Shown here: one piece after another, positions 40,845-49,773 of the stretch | Position numbering within the stretch: the stretch's first letter is position 1 | How the letters are laid out: each line of letters begins with the position of its first letter | From: Candidatus Blastococcus massiliensis AP3 | GTDB lineage: Bacteria; Actinomycetota; Actinomycetes; Mycobacteriales; Geodermatophilaceae | Length of the DNA: 64,000 bases | Direction: 5' to 3' | Assembly: GCF_000582785.1 (NCBI RefSeq) | Contig: NZ_HG931174.1 | Location: 763,903 to 827,902, forward strand | Translations under genes and position numbers: made by a program | The notes under the pieces: generated by a model | The model's input: only the letters and a program-made list of their open reading frames with translations | The model's database searches: none | What the model was told of the DNA's origin: nothing

Positions 40845-42179
40845 GTGACCCGCACCGTCCCGGCGCCCGCCCCCTCCGCACGCTCGACCCGGCGCCCCCT
40901 GGTGCTCATCGCCGTCGCGATCGTCCTCACGGCCCTGAACCTGCGGACGGCGATCACGAGCGTCGGACCGGTGCTGGAGGAGATCGAGCAGGGTCTGGGC
41001 ATCTCCAGCGGCCTGGCCGGGGTCATCACCACCGTCCCGGTGCTCTGCTTCGCCCTCATCGGGTTCACCGCCCCGGCGCTGTCGGCCCGCTACCGGGACG
41101 CGCACGTGCTCGCCGGCGCACTGATCGCGATGGCCGCCGGCCTGGCCCTGCGCAGCGCGGCCGGCGGCTTCGCGCTGTTCCTGGTCGGGACGGCGCTGGC
41201 CATGGTCGGCGGAGCCCTGGGCAACGTGCTGCTCCCCAGCCTGGTGAAGCGGTACTTCCCGACCCGGACCGGCGTGCTCGTGGGCGCCTACAGCACCACC
41301 ATGGGCCTGGGCGCCACGCTGGGCGCCGTCGGTTCGCAGCCCGTGGCCGATGCGACCGGGGGGTGGCGCTGGGCGCTCGTCGTCTGGGCGATCCCGGCGA
41401 TCCTGGCCGCGGCCGCCTGGCTGGCCGTACCCGCCTCCCCCGGCGTCTCGCGGCAGAGCCACACCGCCGTCCGGATGCGGCCGCTGGTGCACAGCCCGAC
41501 GGCGGTGGCGCTCGCGGTCTTCTTCGGCGTGCAGGCGCTGCAGGCCTACGTCGTCATCGGCTGGTCACCCCAGTACCTGCGCGACTCGGGCCTGACGGCG
41601 GCGACGGCGGGGCTCCTGCTGGGCCTGAACGCGCTCGTGGGCCTGCCGCTGAGCGCGGTGATCCCCTCCCTCACGGTGCGGCCCCGGCTGCAGCGCCCGT
41701 TGCTGGCCGTCTTCGTCTCCAGCTACGTGGTCGGATGGTGCGGCCTGTGGCAGGCACCGACCACCGCGCCGTGGCTGTGGATGACGCTGATCGCCGTCGG
41801 CATGGGCACCTTCTCGATGGTGCTCACGCTGATCGGCCTGCGGGCCCGCACCCCGGAGACGGTCGCTGCCCTGTCGACCGTGACCCAGTCGTGGGGGTAC
41901 GTGATCGCCGGCGCCGGTCCGCTGCTGGTCGGCGTGCTGCGCGGGATCACCGGCGGCTACACGGGCATGTTCGTGATCGTGCTGGCCGCCGTCGGCGTGC
42001 TGGCCGTGGTCGGGTGGATCTCGACGCGGCAGGTCTACGTCGACGACGAGGTGGACCGGTCCGTCCCGGGCTGGTCACCCGGTCCCCGCACCGACGGCGG
42101 CGTGGAGACCACCGAGGTGGAGACCGCCGGAGCCGAGCCGCCCGTCGTCAGGACGGACGCCGCGTCTCCGCGCGGGTGA
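40845..42179 (+). CDS. MFS transporter, CynX/NimT family
   Basis: A 444-residue, 12-helix transporter. The N terminus [29 protein letters not shown] is typical of the CynX (cyanate) / NimT (nitroimidazole) group, with a motif-A-like [12 protein letters not shown] loop. The C-terminal 45 residues are a soluble acidic tail. Substrate unknown. GTG at 40845 was chosen because GAGGGA lies about 10 nt upstream; GTG 40827 is in frame. Its 3' end overlaps dcd by 32 bp on the other strand. Confidence 0.85.
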   Translation: MTRTVPAPAPSARSTRRPLVLIAVAIVLTALNLRTAITSVGPVLEEIEQGLGISSGLAGVITTVPVLCFALIGFTAPALSARYRDAHVLAGALIAMAAGLALRSAAGGFALFLVGTALAMVGGALGNVLLPSLVKRYFPTRTGVLVGAYSTTMGLGATLGAVGSQPVADATGGWRWALVVWAIPAILAAAAWLAVPASPGVSRQSHTAVRMRPLVHSPTAVALAVFFGVQALQAYVVIGWSPQYLRDSGLTAATAGLLLGLNALVGLPLSAVIPSLTVRPRLQRPLLAVFVSSYVVGWCGLWQAPTTAPWLWMTLIAVGMGTFSMVLTLIGLRARTPETVAALSTVTQSWGYVIAGAGPLLVGVLRGITGGYTGMFVIVLAAVGVLAVVGWISTRQVYVDDEVDRSVPGWSPGPRTDGGVETTEVETAGAEPPVVRTDAASPRG

Positions 42180-42735
42180 AGTTGCGGAAGGACCGCGACG
42201 GCGTGGGCCCGCGCTGGTCCTGGTACCGGGAGCCGTAGACCGCCGAGCCGTACGGGTGCTCGGACGCACTGGTGAGCCGGAACATGCACAGCTGGCCGAT
42301 CTTCATGCCCGGCCAGAGCGTGATCGGCAGATTGGCCACGTTCGACAGCTCCAGCGTGATGTGGCCGGAGAAGCCCGGGTCGACGAAGCCCGCCGTCGAG
42401 TGGGTGAGCAGGCCCAGCCGGCCCAGCGAGGACTTGCCCTCCAGGCGCGCGGCGAGGTCGTCGGGGAGGCTGATCACCTCGAGCGTGGAACCCAGCACGA
42501 ACTCCCCCGGGTGCAGCACGAACGGATCCTCGCCCTCGGGCTCGACCAGCGTCGTCAGGTCGTCCTGCTGCTCGGCCGGGTCGATGTGGGTGTACCGCGA
42601 GTTGTTGAAGACGCGGAAGAAGCGGTCGAGCCGCACGTCGATGCTCGAGGGCTGCACCAGACCCGGGTCGTAGGGCTCGATGCCGAGGCGTCCTTCGGCG
42701 ATCGAGGCCTTGATGTCGCGGTCGCTCAGCAGCAT
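42148..42735 (-). CDS. dcd: dCTP deaminase
   Basis: Deaminates dCTP for dTTP supply; the actinobacterial enzyme is often bifunctional, also removing pyrophosphate to give dUMP. 195 residues. Core [33 protein letters not shown] contains the catalytic Glu and substrate contacts, and the C-terminal [21 protein letters not shown] lid covers the active site. ATG at 42735. Overlaps the convergent MFS gene by 32 bp. Confidence 0.96.
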   Translation of the reverse strand: MLLSDRDIKASIAEGRLGIEPYDPGLVQPSSIDVRLDRFFRVFNNSRYTHIDPAEQQDDLTTLVEPEGEDPFVLHPGEFVLGSTLEVISLPDDLAARLEGKSSLGRLGLLTHSTAGFVDPGFSGHITLELSNVANLPITLWPGMKIGQLCMFRLTSASEHPYGSAVYGSRYQDQRGPTPSRSFRNFTRAETRRPS

Positions 42736-42791
42736 GGCGCGGAGTCTAGGGAACCCGGCGCAGGCACCCGCGCGGGTGAACCCGGGCCCTG

Positions 42792-42829
42792 GGGCTCAAG
42801 CAACAGGCGCCACACGCCGTTGCGAGCCC
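42792..42829 (+). promoter_or_regulatory. Long hairpin upstream of the subtilase gene
   Basis: GGGCTC-AA-GCAAC-A-GGCG-CCACA-CGCC-GTTGC-GAGCCC forms a 15-bp stem with two small bulges on one side. It lies 83-120 nt before the subtilase ATG and 57 nt from the divergent dcd start. It could be a leader structure or a regulatory palindrome. It does not fold as a tRNA. Confidence 0.55.
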
Positions 42830-42911
42830 GACGACGCCTGTCGGCGGTCCACGGACGGACCGCCGGACGCACCGGACGGCCCGGGGCAGCGGTGTCCGGA
42901 GGACGTCACGG

Positions 42912-45653
42912 ATGAAGAGCAAGCGCATGCAGGCGCTCGTGCTGGTGGCCGCGCTCGCGGTCGGCTACGGCGGCGCCGCCGTCTACACGGCCCTGGCTGC
43001 TCCCCCGCTGCCCCTCGACGAGATCACCGACTGGGGCGACGGCGACGGACTCACCCGCTACGTCGTCACCGCGTCCTCGGGCTCCGCCGCCGACGTCCTC
43101 TCCGGGCTCGAGTCCGTGGCCGGCGTCGCGCACGCCCAGGACCTGGGCGACGGGCGCGCGCTCGTGGCGACCGACGGGCTCGTACCGCAGGACCTCTCCG
43201 GCGTGCCCGGCGTCGCGGGCGTGGAGCTCGACGTGATGGTGCCGGTCGCCGCTGTGCCGAGCGACCCCTACGTCGCGCAGTACGGCTGGCACCTGGACAA
43301 CACCGGCAGCAACGCCTTCAACCAGACGGCCGTCCCGGACAAGGACACCGACGCGCCCGACAGCTGGCCCCTCACCACGGGCGAGGGCATGGTCGTCGCC
43401 GTCATCGACTCGGGCTACGACTCCGACCACCCGGACATGGCCGGCGCGCTGTGGAACAACCCGGCGCAGCCGTGCGGCAGCACCGACGCCGACGGCAACG
43501 GCCTGCGCGGCGACTGCCACGGGTGGAACTGGTACACGAACAGCGCCGACATCGACAACGGGAGCGACGGCGAGCACGGCACGTCGGTCTCCGGCACCGT
43601 CGGCGCCCGTGCGAACAACGGCCACGGCCTGGCCGGCATCGCCCCCGACGTGACGATCATGCCGCTGGTCATCGGCGGTGGCCGGACCGTCAGCGTGACC
43701 GCCGGTGCCGCCGCGATCCGCTACGCCGTCGACCACGGCGCCGACGTCATCAACGCCTCGTGGGGCGGCTCCTTCACCGGCCCCGCGCTGGACGACCTCA
43801 GGGCGGCCGTCGCCTACGCCGCTGCCCACGACGTCCTGTTCGTGGCGGCCGCGGGCAACGACGGCCTCAACCGCGACAGCGCGCCGATGTACCCGGCGAG
43901 CCTGGACAACTGGAACGTCATCTCGGTGGGCGCCTCGACGGCTGCCGACACGGTGAGCGACTTCTCCGCCTACGGCGCCGCCTCCGTCGACCTGTTCGCG
44001 CCAGGGACGGGCATCGTCTCGATCGCCAACAACGGCGGCTACGGGGCCTCCAACGGGACCTCGCTGGCCGCGCCGATGGTCGCGGCCGCCCTGGCGCTGT
44101 ACAAGTCCGTACTGCCGTCGGCCACCGCGGCCGAGCTCAAGGCGGCGCTGTTCGCCGATGTCGACCCGGTGCCCGCGTTCGCGGGCAGGTCGGTCACCGG
44201 CGGGCGCCTGACCCTCGGGAAGCTCACCGGCACCCCGGCCGAGTCGGTCCGCTACGCCTTCACCGCCATGACCTCGCCCGCGGGCACGGTCCGGCCGGCC
44301 ATCGGTGTCACCGGTGCCACCGGCAGCGGCGACTACGAGGTCGCGATCGGCCTCGGCATGGAGGACGCCGGCGAGATCTGGGCGCTGTCCCAGAAGACCG
44401 TGACGCTGGACGGCGTCTCGGTGGCCACGGACGACGAGGGCGACGCCCGCTTCGACCTCGGCAACCTGCCGGCGCTCGACGGCGCCGGGCTGGCCCCGAC
44501 CGTGGAACTGGCCGACGGCCGCTACGTGCTCACCGTGCAGCTCTACCGCGACGGCGTCCCCGTGGGCCGAACCCACGCGGCCCCGCTCCTGGTGGGCACC
44601 TCCGTGCCGGTCGATCCCGCACCGGGCGGTTCCGGCGGCGGCAGCACCCCGGGCGGCGGGACGACGCCGGGCGGTTCCGGCGGCGGCACGACCCCGGACG
44701 GGTCCGGTGGCGGCACGAACCCGGGCGGCAGCGGTCCCGTCGTGAACCCCGGCCCGAGCACCCCGACCATGCCCGGCGGCGGCAGCACCCCGGGCGGGAC
44801 CACGCCCGGGGGCAGCGGCCCCGGCTCCACGCCGGGCGCCACCGACCCGGACGACGGGAGCACGCCCGCCGACACGCCTCCGGGCGGCAGCACGCCCGAC
44901 GGCTCCACGCCCGACGGCACGACTCCCGACGGTGGGACTCCCGACGGTGGGACGACGCCCGGCTCGGGCGGCACCCCCGGCGGCGGCAGCACGCCCGGCT
45001 CCGGCGGCACCCCCGGCGGTGGCACGACGCCCGACGGGAACACGACGCCGAGCACTCCGGCCGCACCCGGCGACGACACCACCACCTACCCGTCGGTGGG
45101 CGCCTTCCGCATCACCTCGCTCGGCCCGAACACCGTCGACACAGCCGGCGGGGCGCGGGTGACCATCACCGGCGCCGCGCTCCCCGCCGGGGCGAGGGTC
45201 CTGGTGGGCAGCGCGTCCGGTGCCACGGTCATCCGGGCGACGACGACCCGTGTGACCTTCCGGGCACCGGCACGGGTGGCCGGCACCTACGACGTCACCG
45301 TGTTCGCCCCGGACGGCCGCTCGACCGTCCTGAGCAACGCCCTGACGTACGTCGACGGTCTCGGCACGACCCCGGACGGCAGCACGCCCGACGACCCGGG
45401 CACGGACGGCTCGACGCCGGACGGCACGAGCCCCGGCGGCAGCACTCCCGGTGGCTCCACGCCGGGCGGCTCCACCCCCGGCGGCTCCACCCCGGGCGGC
45501 TCCACCCCGGGCAGCTCCGGCGCAGCACCGGCCGAGCCGGTCGTGCGCACGGGCCCGTCGGGCGAGCGGCTGGTGCGGTCGGCGCGGTTCTCCGCGCTGG
45601 GCTCGATCTGGTCGATGAACTGCTCGTCGTCCTGCACCGGTGTGGCGATCTGA
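42912..45653 (+). CDS. Secreted S8 subtilisin-like protease with Gly/Pro/Thr linkers and IPT domain
   Basis: A 913-residue exported protease. Signal peptide about 1-29, a prodomain (40-115), and the S8 catalytic domain with Asp166 (AVIDSGYDSDHPD), His222 (GEHGTSVSGTVG) and Ser384 (NGTSLAAPM); AAAGNDG carries the oxyanion Asn. A beta-rich domain spans about 445-565. Then a long low-complexity linker rich in GGSTPGG (about 570-720), an IPT/TIG-like domain (FRITSLGPNTVDTAGGARVTITG, about 725-815), a second linker, and a C-terminal region ending MNCSSSCTGVAI with two Cys. No sorting signal or membrane anchor. GGAGGA lies 8 nt before the ATG. Likely degrades external protein or processes wall proteins. 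Confidence 0.92.
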   Translation: MKSKRMQALVLVAALAVGYGGAAVYTALAAPPLPLDEITDWGDGDGLTRYVVTASSGSAADVLSGLESVAGVAHAQDLGDGRALVATDGLVPQDLSGVPGVAGVELDVMVPVAAVPSDPYVAQYGWHLDNTGSNAFNQTAVPDKDTDAPDSWPLTTGEGMVVAVIDSGYDSDHPDMAGALWNNPAQPCGSTDADGNGLRGDCHGWNWYTNSADIDNGSDGEHGTSVSGTVGARANNGHGLAGIAPDVTIMPLVIGGGRTVSVTAGAAAIRYAVDHGADVINASWGGSFTGPALDDLRAAVAYAAAHDVLFVAAAGNDGLNRDSAPMYPASLDNWNVISVGASTAADTVSDFSAYGAASVDLFAPGTGIVSIANNGGYGASNGTSLAAPMVAAALALYKSVLPSATAAELKAALFADVDPVPAFAGRSVTGGRLTLGKLTGTPAESVRYAFTAMTSPAGTVRPAIGVTGATGSGDYEVAIGLGMEDAGEIWALSQKTVTLDGVSVATDDEGDARFDLGNLPALDGAGLAPTVELADGRYVLTVQLYRDGVPVGRTHAAPLLVGTSVPVDPAPGGSGGGSTPGGGTTPGGSGGGTTPDGSGGGTNPGGSGPVVNPGPSTPTMPGGGSTPGGTTPGGSGPGSTPGATDPDDGSTPADTPPGGSTPDGSTPDGTTPDGGTPDGGTTPGSGGTPGGGSTPGSGGTPGGGTTPDGNTTPSTPAAPGDDTTTYPSVGAFRITSLGPNTVDTAGGARVTITGAALPAGARVLVGSASGATVIRATTTRVTFRAPARVAGTYDVTVFAPDGRSTVLSNALTYVDGLGTTPDGSTPDDPGTDGSTPDGTSPGGSTPGGSTPGGSTPGGSTPGGSTPGSSGAAPAEPVVRTGPSGERLVRSARFSALGSIWSMNCSSSCTGVAI
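45435..45509 (+). repeat. Five 15-bp tandem repeats in the second subtilase linker
   Basis: Five copies of a 15-bp unit (GGCGGCTCCACCCCG and variants) encode GGSTP repeats. Unit number is likely to vary by slippage, changing linker length. Confidence 0.8.
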
Positions 45654-45685
45654 GGTCACCGTCCGGTCCTGACCTCCGACTGCCG

Positions 45686-46294
45686 ATGACCTCCTCGCAG
45701 ATCCAGCAGGGGAGGAACGTGCTCGACACCAGGCCGGCGCCCGCGGTCCGCGGCGCACAGCGCTCGATCCGGCCGACGGGCGTGGAACGCACGTTCGACG
45801 GGGACGAGCTGATCGTGTCCAAGACCGATCTCCGCGGCGTGATCACCTACGCCAACGACGTGTTCCTGCGCGTCAGCGGTTACGCCATGGCCGACATCCT
45901 GGGCCAGCCGCACAACCTCATCCGGCACCCGGAGATGCCGCGCGCGGTCTTCCAGCTGCTGTGGGAGACCCTGGGCGAGCGGCGCGAGCTGTTCGCCTAC
46001 ATCAACAACCTCGCCGTGGACGGCAGCCACTACTGGGTCCTCGCCCACGTGACGCCGTCCTTCGGCCCCGCCGGCGCGGTCGTCGGCTACCACTCCAGCC
46101 GCCGCAAGCCCTCACCGCGCGCCGTCGAGCGGGTCCGCCCGCTCTACGACCGGCTGCTCGCCGAGGAACGCCGGCACCCCACCGCCCGGGCCGCGGTCGC
46201 CGCGTCCTCCTCGCTGCTGGCCGAGGCGCTCGCCGAGCACGGCGGGTCCTACGACGAGTTCGTCTGGTCGATCATCAACGCCGAGGAGCACTGA
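45686..46294 (+). CDS. PAS domain protein, aerotaxis-receptor-like
   Basis: A 202-residue soluble protein with a PAS domain close to that of Aer: [46 protein letters not shown] ... [28 protein letters not shown]. Aer uses this fold to bind FAD and sense redox. Here there is no HAMP or signalling domain; a chemoreceptor gene starts 1 nt after the stop. Start uncertain: ATG 45686 has no clear ribosome site; GTG 45719 has GGGGAGGAAC directly before it. Confidence 0.8.
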   Translation: MTSSQIQQGRNVLDTRPAPAVRGAQRSIRPTGVERTFDGDELIVSKTDLRGVITYANDVFLRVSGYAMADILGQPHNLIRHPEMPRAVFQLLWETLGERRELFAYINNLAVDGSHYWVLAHVTPSFGPAGAVVGYHSSRRKPSPRAVERVRPLYDRLLAEERRHPTARAAVAASSSLLAEALAEHGGSYDEFVWSIINAEEH

Positions 46295-46295
46295 G

Positions 46296-47252
46296 GTGGC
46301 CGTCCGCAGAGCCCGTACCGCGGAACGCGGCGCCGCCGAGGAGCTGGAGGTCTACCGCGCGTTCGTCCGCCAGCTCACCGAGACCTGCGAGGCGGCGGCA
46401 CGAGGGGACCTCGAGGCCCGCAGCCGGCCGGCCCCGCAGGTCGAGGAGATCCCCGAGCTCCGCGCCCTGCACCACGCGGTGAACCGGGTGCTCGACGTCT
46501 CCGACGCGTTCGTCCGGGAGTCCTCGGCGTCGCTCGCCTCCGCGGCCGAGGGCCGCTTCTCCCGCAGGCTGCTGGAGGGCGGCCTGCTGGGCGCCTTCCG
46601 CAGGAGCGCGAGCGACATCAACAGCGCGCGGGACGCCATGGAGGAGACGGCCGGCCGGGTCACCGAGGCCCAGACCTCGCGGCTGCGGCTGGCCGACGAC
46701 TTCGAGTCCGTCGTCCTGGCGATGTCCGAGCAGGTGGCGACGGCGGCCACCGAGATGAGCGCGTCCGCCGCGGGGCTCACCACCGCCGCCGGGGCCGCGA
46801 CCACGGAGGTCGGCACCGCGCGGGAGACCATCGCCTCGCTCACCCAGTCCTCCGGCGAGATCAAGGAGATCATCGCCATGATCGACGCCATCGCCGCCCA
46901 GACCCGGCTGCTGGCGCTCAACGCGACCATCGAGGCCGCCCGCGCCGGCGAGGCGGGGAAGGGCTTCGCCGTCGTCGCCTCGGAGGTCAAGGACCTCGCC
47001 GACCAGACCGGCCGGGCGACCGAGCGGGTCACCGCCCAGGTCGAGGAGATCCGCTCGGCGTCGGAGGCGGTCGCGGCAGGGATGAGCACCGTCGGGACGA
47101 CCGTCGGCGAGATGAACGGCCTGGTCGACGGGATCGCGACAGCGGTGGACGGCTCCTCGGGCGTGGACGGGACCGCGCCGATGGGCCTGTCCCAGATGGC
47201 CGAGCGGCTGCGGACCGAGGCGATCGCCTTCCTGCAGGAGATGCGGCGCTGA
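46296..47252 (+). CDS. Soluble methyl-accepting chemotaxis protein
   Basis: A 318-residue chemoreceptor with no membrane helix. N-terminal region (1-110) is helical, HAMP-like ([33 protein letters not shown]...[15 protein letters not shown]); the signalling coiled coil has the hairpin tip [40 protein letters not shown], the CheA/CheW contact region. GAGGAG in the end of the PAS gene is its ribosome site, so both are coexpressed. Probably a cytoplasmic sensor with the PAS protein as input. No cheA/cheW in the window. Confidence 0.9.
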   Translation: MAVRRARTAERGAAEELEVYRAFVRQLTETCEAAARGDLEARSRPAPQVEEIPELRALHHAVNRVLDVSDAFVRESSASLASAAEGRFSRRLLEGGLLGAFRRSASDINSARDAMEETAGRVTEAQTSRLRLADDFESVVLAMSEQVATAATEMSASAAGLTTAAGAATTEVGTARETIASLTQSSGEIKEIIAMIDAIAAQTRLLALNATIEAARAGEAGKGFAVVASEVKDLADQTGRATERVTAQVEEIRSASEAVAAGMSTVGTTVGEMNGLVDGIATAVDGSSGVDGTAPMGLSQMAERLRTEAIAFLQEMRR

Positions 47253-47311
47253 CGACGCGGCGGGCCCGCGGCGGCTCATCCGCGTCTCACCGTGGAGCCA
47301 TCCGGGCCCTC

Positions 47312-47317
47312 TAGCGT
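47312..47317 (+). promoter_or_regulatory. -10 element for a leaderless APH-like gene
   Basis: TAGCGT ends 6 nt before the GTG at 47324, a spacing that makes the transcript leaderless. No good -35 is visible. Confidence 0.4.
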
Positions 47318-47323
47318 GGCCGG

Positions 47324-48577
47324 GTGCCCGTTCCCGTGATCGCGCCGCCGGCGCCCCCGGAGCTCCGCCGGGCCTGGCCGCCGGCCCTCCGCCTGCTGCT
47401 GGGCGAGGACGCGGTGGACCTGTGGGACGCCGCCCTCTCCCCCGCCGGTGGGCGGCTGACCCGGTTGCGGCCGACCGGCACCAGCGTGCAGCCGGGCGGC
47501 GCCGCGACCGTGCAGTACGCAGCCGAGGTCGCCTGGACCGACGGACGGCGGTCCCGCGAGTCGCTCGCGGCCACCACCGGCGCGCGGATCCCCGAGGGCG
47601 CGACCGTGCTGGAAGGCGGCAGTGACGGGGAGGTCGTCCGGGTGGGGCTCTGGCGCTGGCCGCTGGACCCGGCCCTGCCGGCGCTGGCGTGGGCGAGCCG
47701 GGCCGGGGCCACTACGGACCGGTTGGGCGCTCTGGGTCTCGCCGACGGCCCGCTGCGCCTGCGGCTGCGCGCCTACCGGCCGGGGCGACGAGCGGTGATC
47801 GAGGCGACGTCGCCCACGGTGTCGACCTTTCTCAAGGTGGTCCGGCCGGTCGCCGTCGGGCGCCTGGTCGAGCGGCACGCCGTCCTGGACGGGGCGGTTC
47901 CCGTGCCGCCGGTGCTGGCCTCCACCGACGACGGCGTGGTCGTCCTGCCGGGCCTGGCGGGGACGCCCATGCGCGACCTCGTCGCGGGCGATGGCGCGGG
48001 CCTGCCCGACGCGGCCACGATCGACGCCCTGCTCGACGCGCTGCCCGAGGCGGCGGCGCTCGTGGTCCCCGCCGGCCGCAGTCGACCCGGGGACGCCCGC
48101 GGACGCGTCCGCGCCCACGCCGCCGTCCTCGGGCTGGTGGCGCCGGAGCTGCGGCCCCGGCTCGACCGCCTGGTGGCCGTCCTCGAGGACGCGGACCCGG
48201 GCGAGCACGAGGAGGTACCCGTGCACGGGGACTTCTACGAGTCGCAGCTGCTCGTCGACGGGGGACGGGTGGTCGGGCTGCTCGACGTCGACACCGTCGG
48301 CCGCGGGCACCGCATCGACGACTGGGCGACCCTGCTCGGGCACCTCGTGCTGCTCGAGACGATCCTGCCCGCGCCGGCCACCGCCGTCCGGTACCGCGCC
48401 GAGCTGCAGGAGGCGGCCCTGCGGCGCTGGCCGGCCGCGCAGCTACGGCCGCGGATCGCCGCCGTCCTGCTCGGGCTGGCCACCGGGCCGTTCCGGGTGC
48501 TGCAGGGGGACTGGGCCGCGCGCACGGCCGCCCGGATCGCGGCGGCCGAGGAGTGGGCGGCTCCCGGACGAGGATGA
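47324..48577 (+). CDS. Aminoglycoside phosphotransferase-like (APH fold) protein
   Basis: A 417-residue kinase-like protein. Catalytic loop HGDFYESQLLV (HxD kept, but Gln where the usual Asn of HGDxxxxN would be) and metal loop VVGLLDVDTVGRGHRIDDW appear at about 305-335. The N-terminal half is beta-rich and variable. Such proteins phosphorylate small molecules or have lost activity; the substrate is unknown and drug resistance should not be assumed. Its stop codon lies within the composite operator at 48572. Confidence 0.75.
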   Translation: MPVPVIAPPAPPELRRAWPPALRLLLGEDAVDLWDAALSPAGGRLTRLRPTGTSVQPGGAATVQYAAEVAWTDGRRSRESLAATTGARIPEGATVLEGGSDGEVVRVGLWRWPLDPALPALAWASRAGATTDRLGALGLADGPLRLRLRAYRPGRRAVIEATSPTVSTFLKVVRPVAVGRLVERHAVLDGAVPVPPVLASTDDGVVVLPGLAGTPMRDLVAGDGAGLPDAATIDALLDALPEAAALVVPAGRSRPGDARGRVRAHAAVLGLVAPELRPRLDRLVAVLEDADPGEHEEVPVHGDFYESQLLVDGGRVVGLLDVDTVGRGHRIDDWATLLGHLVLLETILPAPATAVRYRAELQEAALRRWPAAQLRPRIAAVLLGLATGPFRVLQGDWAARTAARIAAAEEWAAPGRG

Positions 48578-48613
48578 GAGACCCCTCATCCGGCTCTCCC
48601 CGATCCCTCACCT
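48572..48613 (+). promoter_or_regulatory. Composite operator, copy 1 (upstream of acidic secreted protein)
   Basis: GGATGAGAG-N4-CTCATCC-N4-CTCCCCG-N4-CTCACCT. The last three 7-mers start at 48585, 48596 and 48607, exactly 11 nt apart, typical of OmpR-type regulators bound head-to-tail along one DNA face. The same arrangement occurs on the minus strand at 51545-51504 before the two-component system. Lies 54 nt before the ATG at 48668. Confidence 0.7.
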
Positions 48614-48667
48614 CCGGTGGCGAACCTGGAGTCGTCCGAGAGAGAACCACCGCCTGAGGAGACCGAG

Positions 48668-49003
48668 ATGACCACCCGCCCCGCCACCTGGAAGATCGTG
48701 ACCTTCGGCGCCGCGCTGACCGGCCTGGGCGCCGCCGGCGTCGGCATCGCCGCGGCCGAGGACGACCGCGACGGGTCGCTGCCGGCCGGCGTCTCGGTGT
48801 CGGCCGCGCCGGCCGACGCCCCCGCCGACGCACCCGCGGACGTGCCGGTCGACGCCTCGCCGGAGAGCGCCGACTCGCCCAACGAGAGCGCCACCGACAG
48901 CACCGACGACGCCTCGCCCGACACGGACAGCCCGGACGACGCGAGCCCCGACGACGTGGAGAGCGCGCAGTCGGCCCAGTCCGCCGACTCCCCCGACAAC
49001 TGA
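48668..49003 (+). CDS. Small acidic exported protein
   Basis: A 111-residue protein with one hydrophobic segment (about 8-28, IVTFGAALTGLGAAGVGIAAA) that is a signal peptide or anchor, followed by an acidic Asp/Ser/Ala/Pro tail (ESADSPNESATDSTDDASPD...). The tail is disordered and could bind calcium or cationic peptides. GAGGA lies 8-9 nt before the ATG at 48668; the longer frame from 48617 is less likely because it lacks a ribosome site. It shares an operator with the two-component system encoded downstream on the other strand. Confidence 0.7.
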   Translation: MTTRPATWKIVTFGAALTGLGAAGVGIAAAEDDRDGSLPAGVSVSAAPADAPADAPADVPVDASPESADSPNESATDSTDDASPDTDSPDDASPDDVESAQSAQSADSPDN

Positions 49004-49011
49004 CCGCTCAC

Positions 49012-49030
49012 GCACCCCCTCCCGGGGTGC
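49012..49030 (+). terminator. Hairpin after the acidic protein gene
   Basis: GCACCCC-CTCCC-GGGGTGC, a perfect 7-bp stem, 9 nt after the stop. Confidence 0.55.
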
Positions 49031-49110
49031 TCCTCGCTCCTCCGGGTCCCGCAGGACTCCGGGAGGGCGAGAGAGAACCCCGGGAGCCCGGCGGCGGCGG
49101 CGGTGGCGGC

Positions 49111-49773
49111 TCAGTCCTCCACGAGGCGGTAGCCCATCCCCCGCACGGTCTCGATGCGGTCGACGCCGATCTTCTTGCGCAGGTACCGCACGTAGACGTC
49201 GACCACGTTGGAGCCCGGGTCGAAGTCGTAGCCCCACACGTGGCTGAGCAGCTGCTCGCGGGCGAGCACCTGCCCCGGGTGGCGGAGGAACGTCTCGGCC
49301 AGCGCGAACTCCCGCGCGGAGAGGTCCACGGTCGTCTCCCCCACCCGCGCCCGCCGGGTGCGCAGGTCCAGCGACAGGTCGCCCGCGGTGAGCACGGTGA
49401 GCTCGGCCGTGCGGTCGGTCGCCAGCCGCAGCCGCACCCGGGCCAGCAGCTCCTCGAACCGGAAGGGCTTGGGCATGTAGTCGTCCGCGCCGCCCTCGAG
49501 CCCGGCCACGGTGTCCTGCACGCTGTCCCGCGCGGTCAGGATGATCACCGGGATGGGCACGCGGCGGGCCCGCAGCCGGCGCAGCACCTCGAAGCCGTCG
49601 ATGACCGGCAGCCCGATGTCCAGCACGAGCAGGTCGAACTCGCCGCCGGCCGCCTGGGCCAGCGCGGTGCCGCCGTCGGTCGCGACGGCGGTCGTGAAGC
49701 CGTTGGCGCGCAGGCCCTTCTCGATGAACGAGGCGATGCGCGGCTCGTCCTCGGCGATCAGCACGCGGCTCAT
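49111..49773 (-). CDS. OmpR family response regulator
   Basis: A 220-residue regulator. Receiver 1-115 with acidic pocket AEDE (7-10), phosphoacceptor Asp in LLVLDIGLP (about 51), and Lys in MPKPF (about 101). The C-terminal winged helix (LSAREFALAETFLRHPGQVLAREQLLSHVWG...VVDVYVRYLRKKIG) binds tandem direct repeats. The ATG at 49773 overlaps the kinase stop by 4 nt. It probably binds the operators at 48572 and 51504. Confidence 0.93.
   Translation of the reverse strand: MSRVLIAEDEPRIASFIEKGLRANGFTTAVATDGGTALAQAAGGEFDLLVLDIGLPVIDGFEVLRRLRARRVPIPVIILTARDSVQDTVAGLEGGADDYMPKPFRFEELLARVRLRLATDRTAELTVLTAGDLSLDLRTRRARVGETTVDLSAREFALAETFLRHPGQVLAREQLLSHVWGYDFDPGSNVVDVYVRYLRKKIGVDRIETVRGMGYRLVED

Noticed and set aside
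42148-42179. The dcd / MFS overlap as a sequencing frameshift.
   Set aside because: Both C-terminal ends look normal for their families (dcd length is typical; the MFS tail is a variable acidic extension), so a genuine convergent overlap is more likely.
42746-42911. Possible tRNA upstream of the subtilase, because of the strong stem and gaacccg-like sequences.
   Set aside because: No D arm, anticodon arm or T loop can be placed; the sequence folds as one long hairpin only.
47324-48577. Aminoglycoside resistance gene.
   Set aside because: APH-fold proteins are diverse; the catalytic Asn is replaced by Gln and there is no resistance context.
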